A DNA stretch of 64,000 nt from Pontederia crassipes (GCA_030549335.1 JAUKPH010000027.1:124001-188000), one strand, 5' to 3'. Shown: positions 1 to 12,058, numbered from the stretch's first letter. Translations and numbers: made by a program. Notes: generated by a model not told the origin, from the letters alone.

Positions 1-785
1 GATAAGGCAGGGCTCCATCACAAAACTAATACTTTTCACCCACTATCCTTTTACACGACCATCACCAGAGTATCTATTCTCAACCGATACCCAGCCTTGT
101 AGAATTCTTAGCATTCAAACATGTCCTTCCTGCATATCTACAAATAATATTAGTCAATCTCATAAGAGTATCAATATTGAACCACTAAGTCTTTAAGGAG
201 CTTATTTCCATACTATTAGCATTTCACATTTCAGTACTAAGATTGTTTTTTTACTTAAGAATTTAGTAATGCTCCATATTGAACAAAGTGGTTCATGTAA
301 CGGACTTTCGATCGACGGATCTTAGAGCATATGATCATAGGTCGCCAGACAAGAATCTCCTACGGGTCTAATTACCCGGACACACCAAAGTTTCATAGGC
401 TACTTTATACGTTTCACTTAACTGTTGGGGCTCAACTAGCCCTCTTTTCATTTTCATATTAACATTAAAATTATATAGAATAATTATAATCTCCAAAAAG
501 ACCTAATATTTTCAATAAAGATGAAATTATAATTAAGACTAACATCATAATAAATAATAGAGACATTCATCATTTAAAAGCTAGTCATCCTACTTAGCAA
601 CAAACTCAATCCAAATCCCAATACTTTGGTGATACACGATAAAATGATTGACTTTGATAGATTAAGCGATGTTCTGACAATAAACTTTCAAACAATAAAA
701 TAATAAACAAAAAGAAATGAGATGACACATTTTATTTTATTTTTAAATTTCCATAATTAGATGCATGCCCAACAAAATAAGATGA
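1..785. other. AT-rich non-coding DNA, no gene seen
   Basis: I see no supported ORF or RNA gene here. The stretch from about 300 to 440 is less AT-rich than its surroundings and I do not recognise it. The whole stretch lies beyond the 3' end of the decayed transposon ORF that follows, so it is probably interior sequence of the same retroelement. Confidence 0.5.
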
Positions 786-2004
786 TCAACTCAAAATATT
801 GAAATAAGACATGCCATGCAAATGCAAAATGAACTGTCCCTCCCCCAAACTTGAGCCTGACACTATCCCAATGTTAGGCCCATGCACAGTAAAAGAAAGA
901 GAAGATACATAAGTGGTAAAATGCAAAACAAAGGAGGAGAAACAACCCAATTTTGATGCTCTCGTGGTGGCGATGGCGGCTCTAGCACAAAGTGTCCCTG
1001 CCTCACATGATAGTCGTACATCTATTGAGTCATCCGCTCTGTCCGACATTGGCGTGCCGATAAGTCGGTGAGGCTCCGTCGCTGCTCCTAAAAGAACTCC
1101 TATTGCTATAGTCGTAAGAATGTCATGAAGGCTAGTGAAATCATAAGTCGGAAGCAGCTGAGGCGGGTGGGCATTCATCTGTGTTGGAGGAGTAGAATAA
1201 GAGAGTCCTGTCTCTTCATCATAATCCTCTGGAAGAGTAGGAGGTGCCTCCTGCCCTGCTTCAAGTGCCGAGAAAAACAACCAATTATCACATTTCAACA
1301 CCGTGATTCTATCAATATCCACTGAAAAAACAAGGATGAAAGAGTCTTTGAACTTTAATACATATCCCCCAGATTCCTTAACTACTATCTTCATAGAACT
1401 AACAACTATCCTGTCCAAGAAAATAAAATCGGGTACTCGTGTCGCATTCTCCAAATCAATCTTCAAGCGACGTGCAATCGGGGTAATCAAGCCACCGACA
1501 ATGATTTTGCCTTTTTCTCGTGTGTCATTCTTCTAAAAATGATTAATCATATAATACCCCATATCTATAATAAAATTATGCAACATGGCCCACATAACAA
1601 ATAATTGAAATAAAGTAATGGACCCCTCACTATCTCCTCTTGAAAACAAACCACATGATAAAAATCTGTGCACATATCTCAAAATAGGGTTATGAGTACT
1701 CATACTCTTTGTTGTTTTGAGGTGCAGCCGACTCTCCCCCGTGATCTCTCTCTAGAATGTTGGGCCCTCAAACTCTCTATCATAATCCTGCAATCTTCAT
1801 TGGGGAAGTTATATATGTCACTAAGTTGTTCCTTTGTGAGTTGGAACTCCTGTTATGCATCCTGAAACTAAAGACTGCGAAATTGTCGTCAGTAGCAAAG
1901 GAAGATAAAAATTCAATTGTAAGCCTCTCATAACTATTCGAGGAACTCATGGCAAATGAGTACAAACCAATGTTCTCACACATCAGAAGCACATCGTCCT
2001 TCAT
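786..2004 (-). pseudogene. Decayed Athila ORF1 / plant-transposon-protein ORF
   Basis: Read on the minus strand, three pieces in more than one frame make one protein family: a 74-codon piece (2,004-1,780), a bridging piece around 1,690-1,540 containing FSRGDSEGSITLFQLFVMW followed by an MLHN motif and a GYY motif, and a 234-codon piece (1,490-786) that follows the words GGLITPIARR. The pattern of YERLTIEFLSSF near the start, then the RGDS motif, then LITPIA is typical, from memory, of the plant transposon protein / ATHILA ORF-1 domain found in Ty3/gypsy-type elements. At least one frameshift (about 1,700-1,780) and an in-frame stop (near 1,536) show it is dead. It lies downstream, on the same strand, of the primer-binding site and coiled-coil ORF at 3.6-4.3 kb, so it may belong to that element. 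The C-terminal 80 residues are not conserved to my eye. Confidence 0.7.
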
Positions 2005-2084
2005 ATGGAACTATGTTCGCATCATGCAAAAATCGAGTGGGAGCAAATGGCAATTGTTCTAGTTTTTGTGCACGAACATGTTGC

Positions 2085-2790
2085 TCTCTATCTCGGTACT
2101 CGGTCAGATCTTGGTTTTGGCGAAGGCAGGAGGCGGCGGCGTGATGCTATGCTGCTCGTCAATCGACGCCAGCGGAGCAGCGAACGTCGATCTTCTTGGC
2201 GGTGATCACGGGATGAGGTGCCGCCGGCGACTGAGGCAGCGCAGCACGGGCTTGGCGGCAGAGCAGGATGGCCTTCATGCAGGCCACGGTGGAACGATCC
2301 AAGGTGCCGGCGGTTGAGGCAGTCATGGCCAGAGAGATTTGGAGCAGCCGGCGATATGCAATCGATGACGGAGTGATTGTGGTGGCGGAGCAAGTGTGGT
2401 CAATGGTCTACCGGCATCAGCGATTTGCGACAGTGACAACGGCGGCACGCAGCAGGCGGCACGATGGCTGGTGTTCATGTGGCGGCGGTGCGGCGTGGCT
2501 AGGGTTCGACGATGGAGAAAGGGATCAGGTCGGTAGTAGCCACGGTGGTGGGATCGGCGATCTGAGCTAGAGGCGGCGTATTCGAAGGTCTACTTGTGTC
2601 TGAGAGGGAAGGCAGTGGCTATGGTGCAACCTCCGGTGAGATCTAATCGATGGCACTACGAGGAAGGCGACGTCAGCGTTGAAGAAGGCAGGTGACAGCA
2701 GGGCGAACGGCGGCAGCGATGGCACTCAGTGGGGCGGCAACACAGGGCAGGTGACATGGGGTAGGCATTGAAGTCTCACGCCCGTGCCCT
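2085..2790. other. GC-rich island, non-coding or gene-like relic
   Basis: A GC-rich block rich in GGCGGC words lies abruptly inside AT-rich DNA. Overlapping short ORFs occur on both strands, as expected from GC-rich sequence, and none resembles a protein I know. Similar GC-rich blocks follow the CACGGCC-type islands in the long LTRs near 10.5 and 22.2 kb, so this is probably also LTR or leader sequence of a gypsy element. Confidence 0.45.
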
Positions 2791-2990
2791 AAAAGCATAG
2801 GACGGTCCGATGTGCACCACCTGTCCTCAAGATTTTGCCACGTGTCCCGTTTCAGAAGCAGTGCGATTGATGCGGAGTGTCACGGCCATACATAAAATGG
2901 GCACGGCCATTCCCGAGGCATTGGATGTGCAAATATGATGGCATACGATGCCATGATAGGGGCACAGCCGTGATAGTATCCTATCAGGAA
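2790..2990. repeat. CACGGCC-type short-repeat island
   Basis: Several words built on CACGGCCAT, GGGCACGGCC and GCACAGCCGTG recur within about 200 bases. The same vocabulary recurs near 5.2-5.4, 9.8-10.1 and 21.6-22.0 kb, the last of these inside a solo LTR with clear ends. Confidence 0.5.
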
Positions 2991-3342
2991 CAATATGCTA
3001 ATAATAATAATAAAATAAATCTATTGACTAATTTAAACTAAAGAATCCAATACTAATGCTAATTAATGAAAACTATGGGGAAAGTCTTATCTAGATTCAC
3101 AAGAAATTTATAATTCTAATGCAAATACTGTAAACTAATATGCTAAAAACTAAGGGGACAGGTTTAGGAGTAGTTCTAAGTTATAGTCATTAGCTTGACT
3201 TTTACCCTTCAGTTACCTTAAGTGTCTGGAAGGAATTCGAAGTGACCTTTTTCCATCTTAACTCTGATGTATTGTTCAAGGCATTTCCCTCCCTTCTAAA
3301 AGAATTACCTAGATCTTTATATGGAACTTGGTCTTTGGGCTT
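2991..3342. other. AT-rich spacer, nothing recognised
   Basis: I see no ORF, RNA gene or terminal repeat here. Confidence 0.5.
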
Positions 3343-3615
3343 TCAATGCATAGAATTTTGTGGTATCTGAAGTGATGATGGTGTGTTTCCTTCTACCAAT
3401 GAATGATTTGGAGGTAATGGTGGAATGGTTGTTGGACTTTTTGAAGATGAATTTCTTCTTCGCACTTGTCCATCTTTCATAATATATTCGTTTGTATCCT
3501 TGACTCTCCATTGAATAGTCCATGTCTTATGATAATAATTTTTTCTGGGCCTCTGTCTTCCTGGATTAAAATATTTCAAGTGATATGGGCATATAATGGG
3601 TGTGGAGTTATCCAT
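3343..3615 (-). pseudogene. Short proline-rich ORF downstream of the coiled-coil ORF
   Basis: A 90-codon minus-strand ORF overlaps the end of the coiled-coil ORF in another frame. It has a basic N-terminal half and a TTIPPLPPN-type proline-rich stretch. It could be a frameshifted continuation of the upstream transposon ORF. I do not recognise a family and would not call it a host gene. Confidence 0.25.
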
Positions 3616-4160
3616 AATAATATCCCCGAGGCATGAGCAATCTGAGAAGCCAACTCCACTTTCTTCTCTAATTCTTGAAATTTTGCCTGCATGATATCAA
3701 ACTTAACATTAAAATTTGGGGATTGAGGATGAGAAGAAATAATAACTAGTTGTTGATCCTTCAACTGTTCCAATTGTAGTTGTAGGTTGCTGATAATTTG
3801 ATCATGTAGTGTAAATCTTTTCTCTATAACTCCAATCAATTGGCATAACTTTTCCACGATATTGGAATTTGACTCTAAGTGATTGATTGGAGGAACATAA
3901 TTTTCCATTTGAATCTTAGCCTCCAATTGCTCTACTTGTCCCAGCAACTTCATAAATACTTTTTTTTGAAGTTGAAATTTTTCCTCAACTGTTGGCATAA
4001 ACTCTAACATCATGTTTTCAATTGTAAACTTTTCTTGTACTATGGGAATAAGTGGGATATTATTATTTGTAATTTGTGATATTTGTGCTTCATGATCCTC
4101 AAGCATCTTTCTTTGTTCTTCCAGATAATAATCTTTCATAGTCTTTGATTTTGTTATCAT
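3576..4160 (-). CDS. Coiled-coil transposon ORF next to the primer-binding site (unknown function)
   Basis: An intact 194-codon minus-strand ORF starts about 150 bases downstream of a tRNA-type primer-binding site, where the first ORF of an LTR retrotransposon normally sits. It is rich in Glu, Gln, Lys and Leu. Leucine/isoleucine heptad-like spacing runs through roughly residues 55-95 and 110-150, predicting coiled coil. I see no zinc knuckle, protease, integrase or reverse transcriptase motif. I read it as the first ORF of a non-autonomous or highly diverged gypsy-like element, possibly a structural gag-like protein, but that role is inference. The start was chosen as the first Met of the open frame (4,160). 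It ends just before the overlapping proline-rich ORF. Confidence 0.4.
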   Translation of the reverse strand: MITKSKTMKDYYLEEQRKMLEDHEAQISQITNNNIPLIPIVQEKFTIENMMLEFMPTVEEKFQLQKKVFMKLLGQVEQLEAKIQMENYVPPINHLESNSNIVEKLCQLIGVIEKRFTLHDQIISNLQLQLEQLKDQQLVIISSHPQSPNFNVKFDIMQAKFQELEKKVELASQIAHASGILLWITPHPLYAHIT

Positions 4161-4309
4161 TCTAAATGTCTCTTAAAGATATCTTTTGGTCATGCAAAAT
4201 AAAGAAATGTGAAAGTATGTAAATTAATAAGAATTTGCGTGGAATTTAACAAAAAAATAAAATCTCTCAAATAACAAGTAAAATAAAAATAAAAGTTATT
4301 AAACATCAT

Positions 4310-4325
4310 CCCGGCAATGGTGCCA
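4310..4325 (-). promoter_or_regulatory. Retrotransposon primer-binding site
   Basis: On the minus strand the bases read TGGCACCATTGCCGGG, close to the TGGCGCCGTTGCCGGGG site used by Athila/Tat-type gypsy elements (complementary to a tRNA 3' end, commonly given as tRNA-Asp). It lies six bases from the putative LTR edge, as expected for a minus-strand element whose 5' LTR is to the right. Confidence 0.7.
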
Positions 4326-5224
4326 AAAACTTGATGCGTGTAAAGTTGATAGCAAACGCTTGCAAGTGCACTAATTACTCAAGTAATAAAGTGAATAAGT
4401 AGAGTTATCATTCCCACAAGGATGGATAATAATTTAATTTTATTTTAACTTTATTAATTGAGAAATTAAGAAAATATATGATTTCAGATGTGAATAAAAA
4501 GAAAATAATAAAAATAAAGAAAATGATCACTCAAAGAAATAATAATTTGATGATTAAGGCACCTAATTATCACCACTAAAATGTATTGAATTTTGTCAAC
4601 TTAGAATTAATTGAATCAATAACAAAGTGAATTCTCAAAATTAGTTAACCAATGTTTCAGCCTTCAAGTACTATCTTATGAATAACTAAAATAAATCAAT
4701 CCTTTCAGTTTTAACTTATCTAATTAATCAAAAGGTGCATTCAATCAAAATTATGATTAAGGGCTTTTTCAATTCACCTTAATAACTTCATGAATTAGAT
4801 CTCTTTCCATTTTCCTAATTGTGGCATGCAATAAATTAAGATCAATCCTTGAAACTATTATGAAAATAATCACTTCTTCTCATATAGTAATCAAATCATA
4901 AATCATGGAATCAAATGAAAGCATTAAACATGAAATTGCAATGCTATTAAAGATTTAAATTAAACTAATATTAAGAAATACTCCAAAACATAAATAGGAT
5001 TCAACTAAGATGATCCTGATGAAGGAATAAATTTGAGAATAACAACATCAAATCTAATGAAAAAAATAGGGAAAAGAAAACAAAGAACTGTGGTAGCCCT
5101 CTCGCGAGTATCCAACAAAATCTTCGTCATTATTTTCGCTCTTCTCCTCTTTGTAGACTTCAAATCTAATGTTCCATACTTTTCCAGGTCCTTTTTTGCC
5201 TCCTTTTATAGGTTTTCTCGTCCC

Positions 5225-5430
5225 TCAACAGACCGTCATCACGGTCATGACCAAGTATGGCACGGCCATGACAGAATGATTGCCATATCGCGCTCACAGC
5301 CGTTAGGCACTCCAGCACGGTCGTGACAGAATCATATTCTCACCAACAGCCACGGCCATGAAACGAACACAGAATGGCCATGACAGAATGATGTTTTCAT
5401 GGTATATTACGGAACGGCCGTGACCGAAGC
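5225..5430. repeat. CACGGCC-type short-repeat island
   Basis: The repeated words are variants of CACGGCCATGACAGAATG, at least five in about 200 bases. They share vocabulary with the islands near 2.9, 9.9 and 21.8 kb. Confidence 0.6.
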
Positions 5431-6114
5431 TTTGTCTATGATAGTGATATTTGGGTTTTCTAGTGATAACTTGTTGAAATTAAAGAAAATGTCAATTTTT
5501 CATTTTGTTTGGTCTCCCAACTCACTAGCTGCAAGTGTACAGATAAGTTGTAGTAGACTCAGGTTGTCGTATCCACAAAAATTTAAAGTCTAAGACACCC
5601 TAAAACAATCTAGATTAGTTCTACTTAAGTGGCTAAAAACAGATTTTTAATGAATAGTGAAAACAGATTTTTTTATGGAAATTGAAATGATAATTGATTT
5701 TTGGGTTTTGGAAATTTATCAAAACTGAATTATAAATGCTAGAATGAAGTCTAAAAAGGTTTAACTATCTATGAGGAAGGTTCTTCTAGGATTTGGGGTT
5801 CATCTAAATTAATTAAGGATGGAATGGAATAAGTTATCACTAAATGTCCAACTTTTGATTCAACTTGAAAATGGCTGTTCCCACAGCTCAATTGGCCTCT
5901 AACTAAGCACTATATGATTATATAATTGTTAGCTAGGTTGAAACAAAAGAGGGTCCTCACTGAAAATTAAGTTATCATTGGGCTCAAAAGAAAGATTCAA
6001 TGCTGATTTTTTGCAATCCAAGGAAGTTTGGAATGATAACTTGCATTTGCAATCATAAAAAGATGAAATCATTCCAATCAACCAAACCAGGATAAAATAT
6101 ACTCAATAATGGTG

Positions 6115-7560
6115 CTTGTGTTCCATGATTCATCTCTGAATTCAAGGGGGATTCAAAGTCAACCTCTCAGTTGCAAAATAAATTGGAATCCACACAAACA
6201 CACTCAATTGGAAATGCAAACCATATGGCCACATGAGTTCATAATTCCCATTGCTCCTTGGCCCATCTCTGGATCTCAAAGAAGCCCTTAAGACTACCTC
6301 TCAGTAGTGGATTAATATGAGGGTTGACAATGGAAATCAGAAGTTAATTAAATGAGAAAACAGAAATCAGCATTTCTGAAAAAAATCAGCAATGTGGATT
6401 GATGGAATTCAAGTTTGCCAAATGCCCCTTGACCCATCTCTGGACTGCAAGGGATTCCTAGAGTACACCTCTCAGTGATTTGAATAAAATAGGGATTAAC
6501 AATTGGCAATTCAGATTTCAAACAATCAGAAAATAGAATTTAGAATCAAACTAAGAAATCAGATTTTGGAAAAATCAGATTTGAATTTTGAATTGTCAAT
6601 GATCTTGATTCATTTCTGAATAAGATCATGGCATATATTAGCCTCTCAACTATTCAATTATCCAATCCTTGATGAAAATCAGATCCAAAAAAACCAGGAA
6701 ATCAGATTTTGGAATTCAGGAAACCAGAAATCAGCAACTCATTCAACTCATTCAAATCAGGAAAAACCAAATCAGATTTGAATCATAGGAATTTCAAAGC
6801 TTCTCAATTCATTTCTGAACAAGATTGAGATAGATGTTAACCTCTCAGTTGTTCAATTAATTCAATCCCCAATGACAATCAGATTCAAACAGCCCAAGAA
6901 AATCAGAATTTAGATTTCAGAAAAAATCAGATTTTAGAAAGTAGAAATCAGAATTCTAATTGGGTTTGTATCTAGAACTTGGCATTGATTCTTGATTCAT
7001 TTCTGAACAAGGGTTAGACCAAATGATAACTTCTCAGTTATAAATACAAATAGGGTCTTCAAATGACAAGATCAGATTTATAACACTTCAGATTTCAGAA
7101 ATGTAAAACCAGAAAAATCAGATTTCTGATTTCTATTCAGGAATTAATGGAAAATCTGATTTGAGTCAAATGATTGCCCAAACAATCTTGATTCATTTCT
7201 GAACAAGATAGAGACAATACCAACATCCCAAAGACTCAATTAATCAGGTTAGAAATGAAGAACAGATTCTGCAGTTCAGGAAATCAGATTCAGAAAAAAT
7301 AGGAAATCAGATTTTCAGGAAACCAAATTCAGAAATCAGATTTGCAACTAAATGGAATCAAGAAATCTGACTTTATCTCTTAATGCATTCTGAAGGATGA
7401 TTAGATCAAATAACACATCTCAATCATGGTTTACAATGGATCTAATGATAACATGAATCAGTGCAGAAAAGTTCTAAAATCTGAAAACCAGAATTGATTT
7501 CAGTGCAGGATTACAAATCAGTCCATATCCATCCAAAACTAATCTAAACTACTATCCTAT
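6115..7560. repeat. Diverged tandem repeat, about 8 units of roughly 135-200 bp
   Basis: The marker word GATTCATTTCTGAA and its variants occurs at about 6,127, 6,262, 6,431, 6,607, 6,806, 6,994, 7,190 and 7,382. Each is followed by a CTCTCAGT word and then several AATCAGATTT words. The spacing lengthens from about 135 to about 195 bases. Units differ at many positions, so the array is old or fast-evolving. It lies wholly inside the long LTR. Confidence 0.65.
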
Positions 7561-8059
7561 CCTAGAAGAAATGGAGTTTAGCTCCTCATAATTACAAGAT
7601 TTGACATGAAATGGGATAAGAACAGATACATCTCATGGTTCCTTCAAGCTCTCGGCAGTAGCTCCCAAAATCCAGCAGCCCCCTTCCTTGCCTTGCTCCA
7701 AACCCTTGAATGACCAGCCTCCCCTCTCCTCCAGAAAAATCCAAATTATATATCACTCCTTTCCACCCTTTGATCAGCATCTAAATGTTCTAATCCTCCT
7801 GATTGCAGCCACCTGTCCACCCCTCTGAAATTCCAGCTGCAGATTCCTTTTTGTGCAGGAAAAAGTAGATGGTCCCCCCCTACTTTTTCCACTTTTTGGC
7901 CACCTTTCTCCCTGCTACAAATCCCCAAACAGCAAGCATCAAAACCCTTGAATAGTGTTTTGACAAATAAGGATTAGGATAATGATAGTTGCTAGCTCAG
8001 ATATCAAATGGTATTAGGTGTTGTGCAGGAATGAAAACTTGTATCAAAATTAATGAATT

Positions 8060-8605
8060 AAGGGGCCCGGAATGATAACTTGTCACAAATCATGGAAATT
8101 ATTCAAATGCAAGTGATTCAAAGCATTAGAAGCATCAAATGGACTAGAGTAACAAGTGAGTGCATTCAGAAATCAAATATGAATGAGATTTCTAAGAAGT
8201 GATAATTTGTGTGCCCAAAAATGATAACTTATATGACTTAAAAACGATAACTTGTGATAACTTGAGTTGTGGTTATCCAAATGTGATGAAACTTGACCAG
8301 CAATGAGTTAGAACAATAACAAGATGATTGCTTAAGGTCCTTGTGCAGAATTAATGGTTTTACATGTCAAAATGACAGAATTGCCCTTTAACGATAACTT
8401 GGCACTTGAAAAATGATAACTTGTTCAAATGGACTTAAAACTTTGCGCAAGTTGAGATGTGACTATCCAAATATGATTTATACATGATAATGATGGATTT
8501 AGGGCAAGAAAACCATTGAAAATAAGTTCATTCAAAATAATGATAACTTGGCACTTAGGAATGATAACTTGTCCTCAAAATGATAACTTGGCATAGAATT
8601 TAAAT
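8060..8605. repeat. TGATAACTTG short-word cluster
   Basis: TGATAACTTG or close variants occurs about ten times in 540 bases, mostly preceded by AA, at irregular spacing. Scattered copies occur earlier in the same LTR near 5,462, 6,032 and 7,024. I know no function for it. Confidence 0.55.
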
Positions 8606-8991
8606 ATTAATGGATTTTGACATTTCAGAACCTCTATGCACATGAAATTAAGTATGAAATGAGGAATATCAACTAGTTATCACAATGTTTGCATTCCAAG
8701 TATAATTGGCCCAAAAATAGGCAAAAGTGGGACTCGATATGTATGAATTGCATCTAAAATGGGTTAAAATTATATAGTGATCAACAAGTGATCAGTCTAC
8801 TGCACTTGGCTATCTTTTGTCATTATTTTCATCGTTATGATTTCCTATAATGAAATTATCCAAACTTAAGTAGAAATCAAATTTTAAATAAATTATCTAA
8901 AAATAAATCAATTATCTTCATGTTTAATCACAAAATACTTCTAATATGAAAATTAAATGGCCTAAACTAATGCATAATTTTTCGTGCATCA

Positions 8992-10933
8992 GAAAAAGAG
9001 ACAACTAAATAAGCCTTGTGGTTCATATGCTTTCTAGTCGCTAAAGCTTCGCCGCGGCACACCAACTCTATACCATCACTGACCCTCGCCTTGTGAAAAT
9101 CAAACATAGGGGAGGAGGTCCTCCCGTAAGCTTTACAGTCTAGTGAGAAACTAATAAAGTATATAATGCATAACTTGAATAGCTTAAATCAGAAGTAGAA
9201 CCGAGTACTTATCTTGAATGAAAAGTGGAGCTGAAAACATCATAAATCATAATAGGGAAGATAAGTAGATGTCATAAATCAATAGAATAGATGATACTTG
9301 ATAAACTTAAAATCAGTATCATGCTTAATAATCATGACTTAGATAATAACAATATAGCTTAACTTTATGTGCATGCTTGCTTATCTTATTGATACTTCTT
9401 AATCTTGATTCATACTTAGAAAACAAGGTGACTTTAGGTGCCTTTAATTCTTGGGATATGCCGAGCAAACGATCCAGTATTGTGCGAGTCAATGGGTGAT
9501 CAAATAATGACCAAGGTGCGACCCTTATCTTGAGGCACTTGGCATAGGCTGGCAACCCATTATTCATCTTTCGTCTTCACTTATTAGTCACTTTAGAATC
9601 TTGTTATTCATTATTCTTTGTACAGTGAAAGCAATTGGATCAATAGGAGAGGAAATCATAAAAAGGGTCCATAACTCAAATGAATTTCGACGGAAACATA
9701 ACATCAATTCAATCATAGCAGCGGTCAATCAAACGAGAGACAGAAAGAAATCAGATAAAATCAACAATTAATGATGGGCACAATAAGGGATCATAGTTTG
9801 TGGATAGTGGCATGCCAATCAAATGGCACGGGCATGCTGATGAAGTGTAGTTATGGAGGGGATCACACTGGTGTGCCGGTCAAATGGCATGAGCTTATGG
9901 AGGGGATCGCACAGGCGTGCTGGTAAAGTGGTTATGCAGAGGGGATGGCATGGGCATGCCTGTGTGGTGGAACGAGCGTGCCTGGGCATGAGGGTGGTCG
10001 ACCGATTCAAGGGATCGGTCACCAGTGCGTGGGGTTCATTCAATCGTCATGAGTACAGGAGCGTGCCGGTTAAGTGGCACGGCCGTGAGGGTAGGTTCAC
10101 GAACGTGAAAACCGGTTTCACAATCGTGACAATGGAATTTCATAGCCGATTTTCAGTAGAAATTTCAAAGGTTCAATCAATCTTTCTGTACTAACAAGGA
10201 AGCAAAATCCTATTAGCAGCAATAAACAGATCCTACACTTAATCATCCTTAACTTAGAAATCAGCACAGCAGATCATACAAAATGAACATAAGAATCCTA
10301 TATGCAAATAATCATAGTACAAACAATAAAATCAATTCAAACAATCAAACAAATCTTCGTATTATTCTCTCATGCATAAGGCGTGGCCATATCTTGATAT
10401 GGCATGGTCAGATCATGACGCAAATCAGATTTTTATCTACTTAAAGTCATGCAAGGTGATTTCAAGAATTTACCCACCTGATTCTTGGTCGATTTCTTGC
10501 ACTAATTCGTTCAGATCATCGGCGGTCGTGTCCTCCTTGTCCTAGCAACGTCCCTTCCTCCTCCAGCCGATCACCACCTGCAAAGTGATCCAGATGGAAT
10601 AAGGGTGAGGAGTAGGTGTAGCAATAAGAGAACGCATCAGGAAAAAAGAGGTCGGCTACCCTTCCTTTTGGGATCAGTGGCGAGAGGACTTTTTCCTCCT
10701 CACAGGACACGTTCGAGATGTAGACTGAAAGAGGAGAGGAAGAGAGAGTATCAGGGGAAAGATCAGTATTAACCCCCTTTGATTTTCTTCTATTAATTGT
10801 TGGATCCGAATTTTCTACCTTATCCCTAATTAACCGGTCCTTATCTCTTATTAGGATAAATCCCCATGCTTTATCTCCAACAGGCCATTTTTATCTTGGT
10901 TTTGATTTCATTTTTTTTTTGGCAGTTGTTACA
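8992..10933 (+). repeat. Truncated gypsy-type LTR, right part retained
   Basis: The right edge reads GGCAGTTGTTACA. This matches the end of the well-bounded solo LTR at 20,026-22,587 (GCCAGGTGTTACA). The order of landmarks is also alike: an AAGCTT-containing stretch, a CACGGCC-type island and a GC-rich block with GGCGGTCGTGTCCTCCTTG-type words. The left part is missing where the long LTR of the neighbouring element abuts, so it was probably cut by that insertion. Short ORFs here are not gene-like. Confidence 0.5.
9800..10130. repeat. CACGGCC/GGCATGGGCATG short-repeat island
   Basis: Repeated words such as GGCACGGGCATG, CACGGCCGTGAGG and GTGCCGGTCAAATGGCATG mark this island inside the truncated LTR. 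ORFs crossing it are by-products of the repeat. Confidence 0.55.
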
Positions 10934-11147
10934 TTCTTACCTGCATCCTGAGTTAATTTTCTTTTTGCACAAAGAAAAGAAGATGACAGTCGTCGACAAC
11001 TTTTGGATTGAGTTGCAATGTTCTGAGCAAAAACTACTCAACCTACCTACGCATCATGAAGAGCAACATACCTACGTTTGTATGTATATATATGCCATGC
11101 ACCTTTGTTATGATCGAACTCAAAAGTCTCAAAGATGTACGATGACA

Positions 11148-11181
<34 letters not shown>

Positions 11182-11196
11182 GGATTTAATGAGGGT
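10934..11196. other. Spacer with a TA microsatellite
   Basis: Unrecognised sequence with a short (TA)n run at about 11,150-11,181, ending at the GGT target site of the CACTA element. Confidence 0.6.
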
Positions 11197-11997
11197 CACT
11201 ACAAGAAATATGACAATTACAGACGGTTTGTAATTTGCCCGAAAACCGTCAGAAACGAGGTTTCCGATGGTTTTTTCGACGGATTCGATCGTCCGAAAAA
11301 TGGTCATCGCAAATCAATTTTTCGACGATTGGGAAAGAAATGCCGGAAATTTCGAAGGATTTTCGACGGTCACAACCGTCGATATTTGCGGTAGTCGACA
11401 AAACCGTCGAAAAATCAGCGGTCATGACCATCGATATTTGCGGCGGTCGACGAAATCGTCGATACTTTGGCGGTCACGACTGCCAAAGTTTTCAACGGTT
11501 TCGCCGACTGCGCAAATATCGGCGGATACTATCGCCGAAATTTTCGGCGATCGTCGCCCAACCACCAAAGTTTCGGCTGTCAAAACCGTCGTAAAGATTT
11601 TTTATAATATAAAAAAATTAGCTGGCCGGCGGTCAAATTCGGCCGCCAAGCGGCCAGCGGCCGAGATCTGGCCGCCAACGGTTGAGCGGCCGGATCCAGT
11701 CGTCCGGCCGCCCGCAGACAGATCCGGCGGCCAGCGGATCTATCCGGCCACCAGCGGTCGGATCCGAACACCCGTGGCCGGATTTGGCGATTAGAGGCTA
11801 GATTCGAATGCCCATGGCCGGATCCGGCGGCTGTGGGCCGATCCGGCCACCTGGCGATCCGGGCCGGAGAGAAAGAGAGAGATACGCCGGCGGAAGAGGA
11901 TCGCCGGCGGTCGACGCGTGACGTCAGGTCAGAGGCTCGCCGGTCGGGAGAGGGAGAGAGAGAGAGGAGAGGAAGGAGAGAGGAGACGAGAGGAGCG

Positions 11998-12058
<61 letters not shown>

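Larger units (their letters stand above)
4332..8991 (-). repeat. Long putative 5' LTR of a minus-strand gypsy-like element
   Basis: The left edge reads TGATGCGTG directly beside the primer-binding site and the right edge reads CGTGCATCA, so the ends form the expected TG...CA with an inverted TGATGC/GCATCA. The span is 4.66 kb, long for an LTR but within what Ogre/Tat-like elements reach. It holds no convincing ORF. A second stretch resembling an LTR start (GCAAGTGTACAG, 5,531) lies inside, so a nested LTR or internal rearrangement is possible. Its interior includes a CACGGCC island, a diverged tandem repeat (6.1-7.5 kb) and a TGATAACTTG-rich stretch (8.0-8.6 kb). The partner LTR would be left of the window, so the call cannot be confirmed here. 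Confidence 0.5.

Noticed and set aside
300-440. Possible organellar or ribosomal RNA fragment
   Set aside because: The stretch has a different composition, but I could not match it to any rRNA or plastid gene I know.
786-1490. A 234-residue host protein gene
   Set aside because: The upstream sequence in other frames continues the same transposon-protein family with stops and frameshifts, so it is a transposon relic.
11235-11794. 119- and 175-codon ORFs inside the CACTA element as transposase
   Set aside because: The translation is made of repeated CGACGG-type words and lacks any transposase motif.
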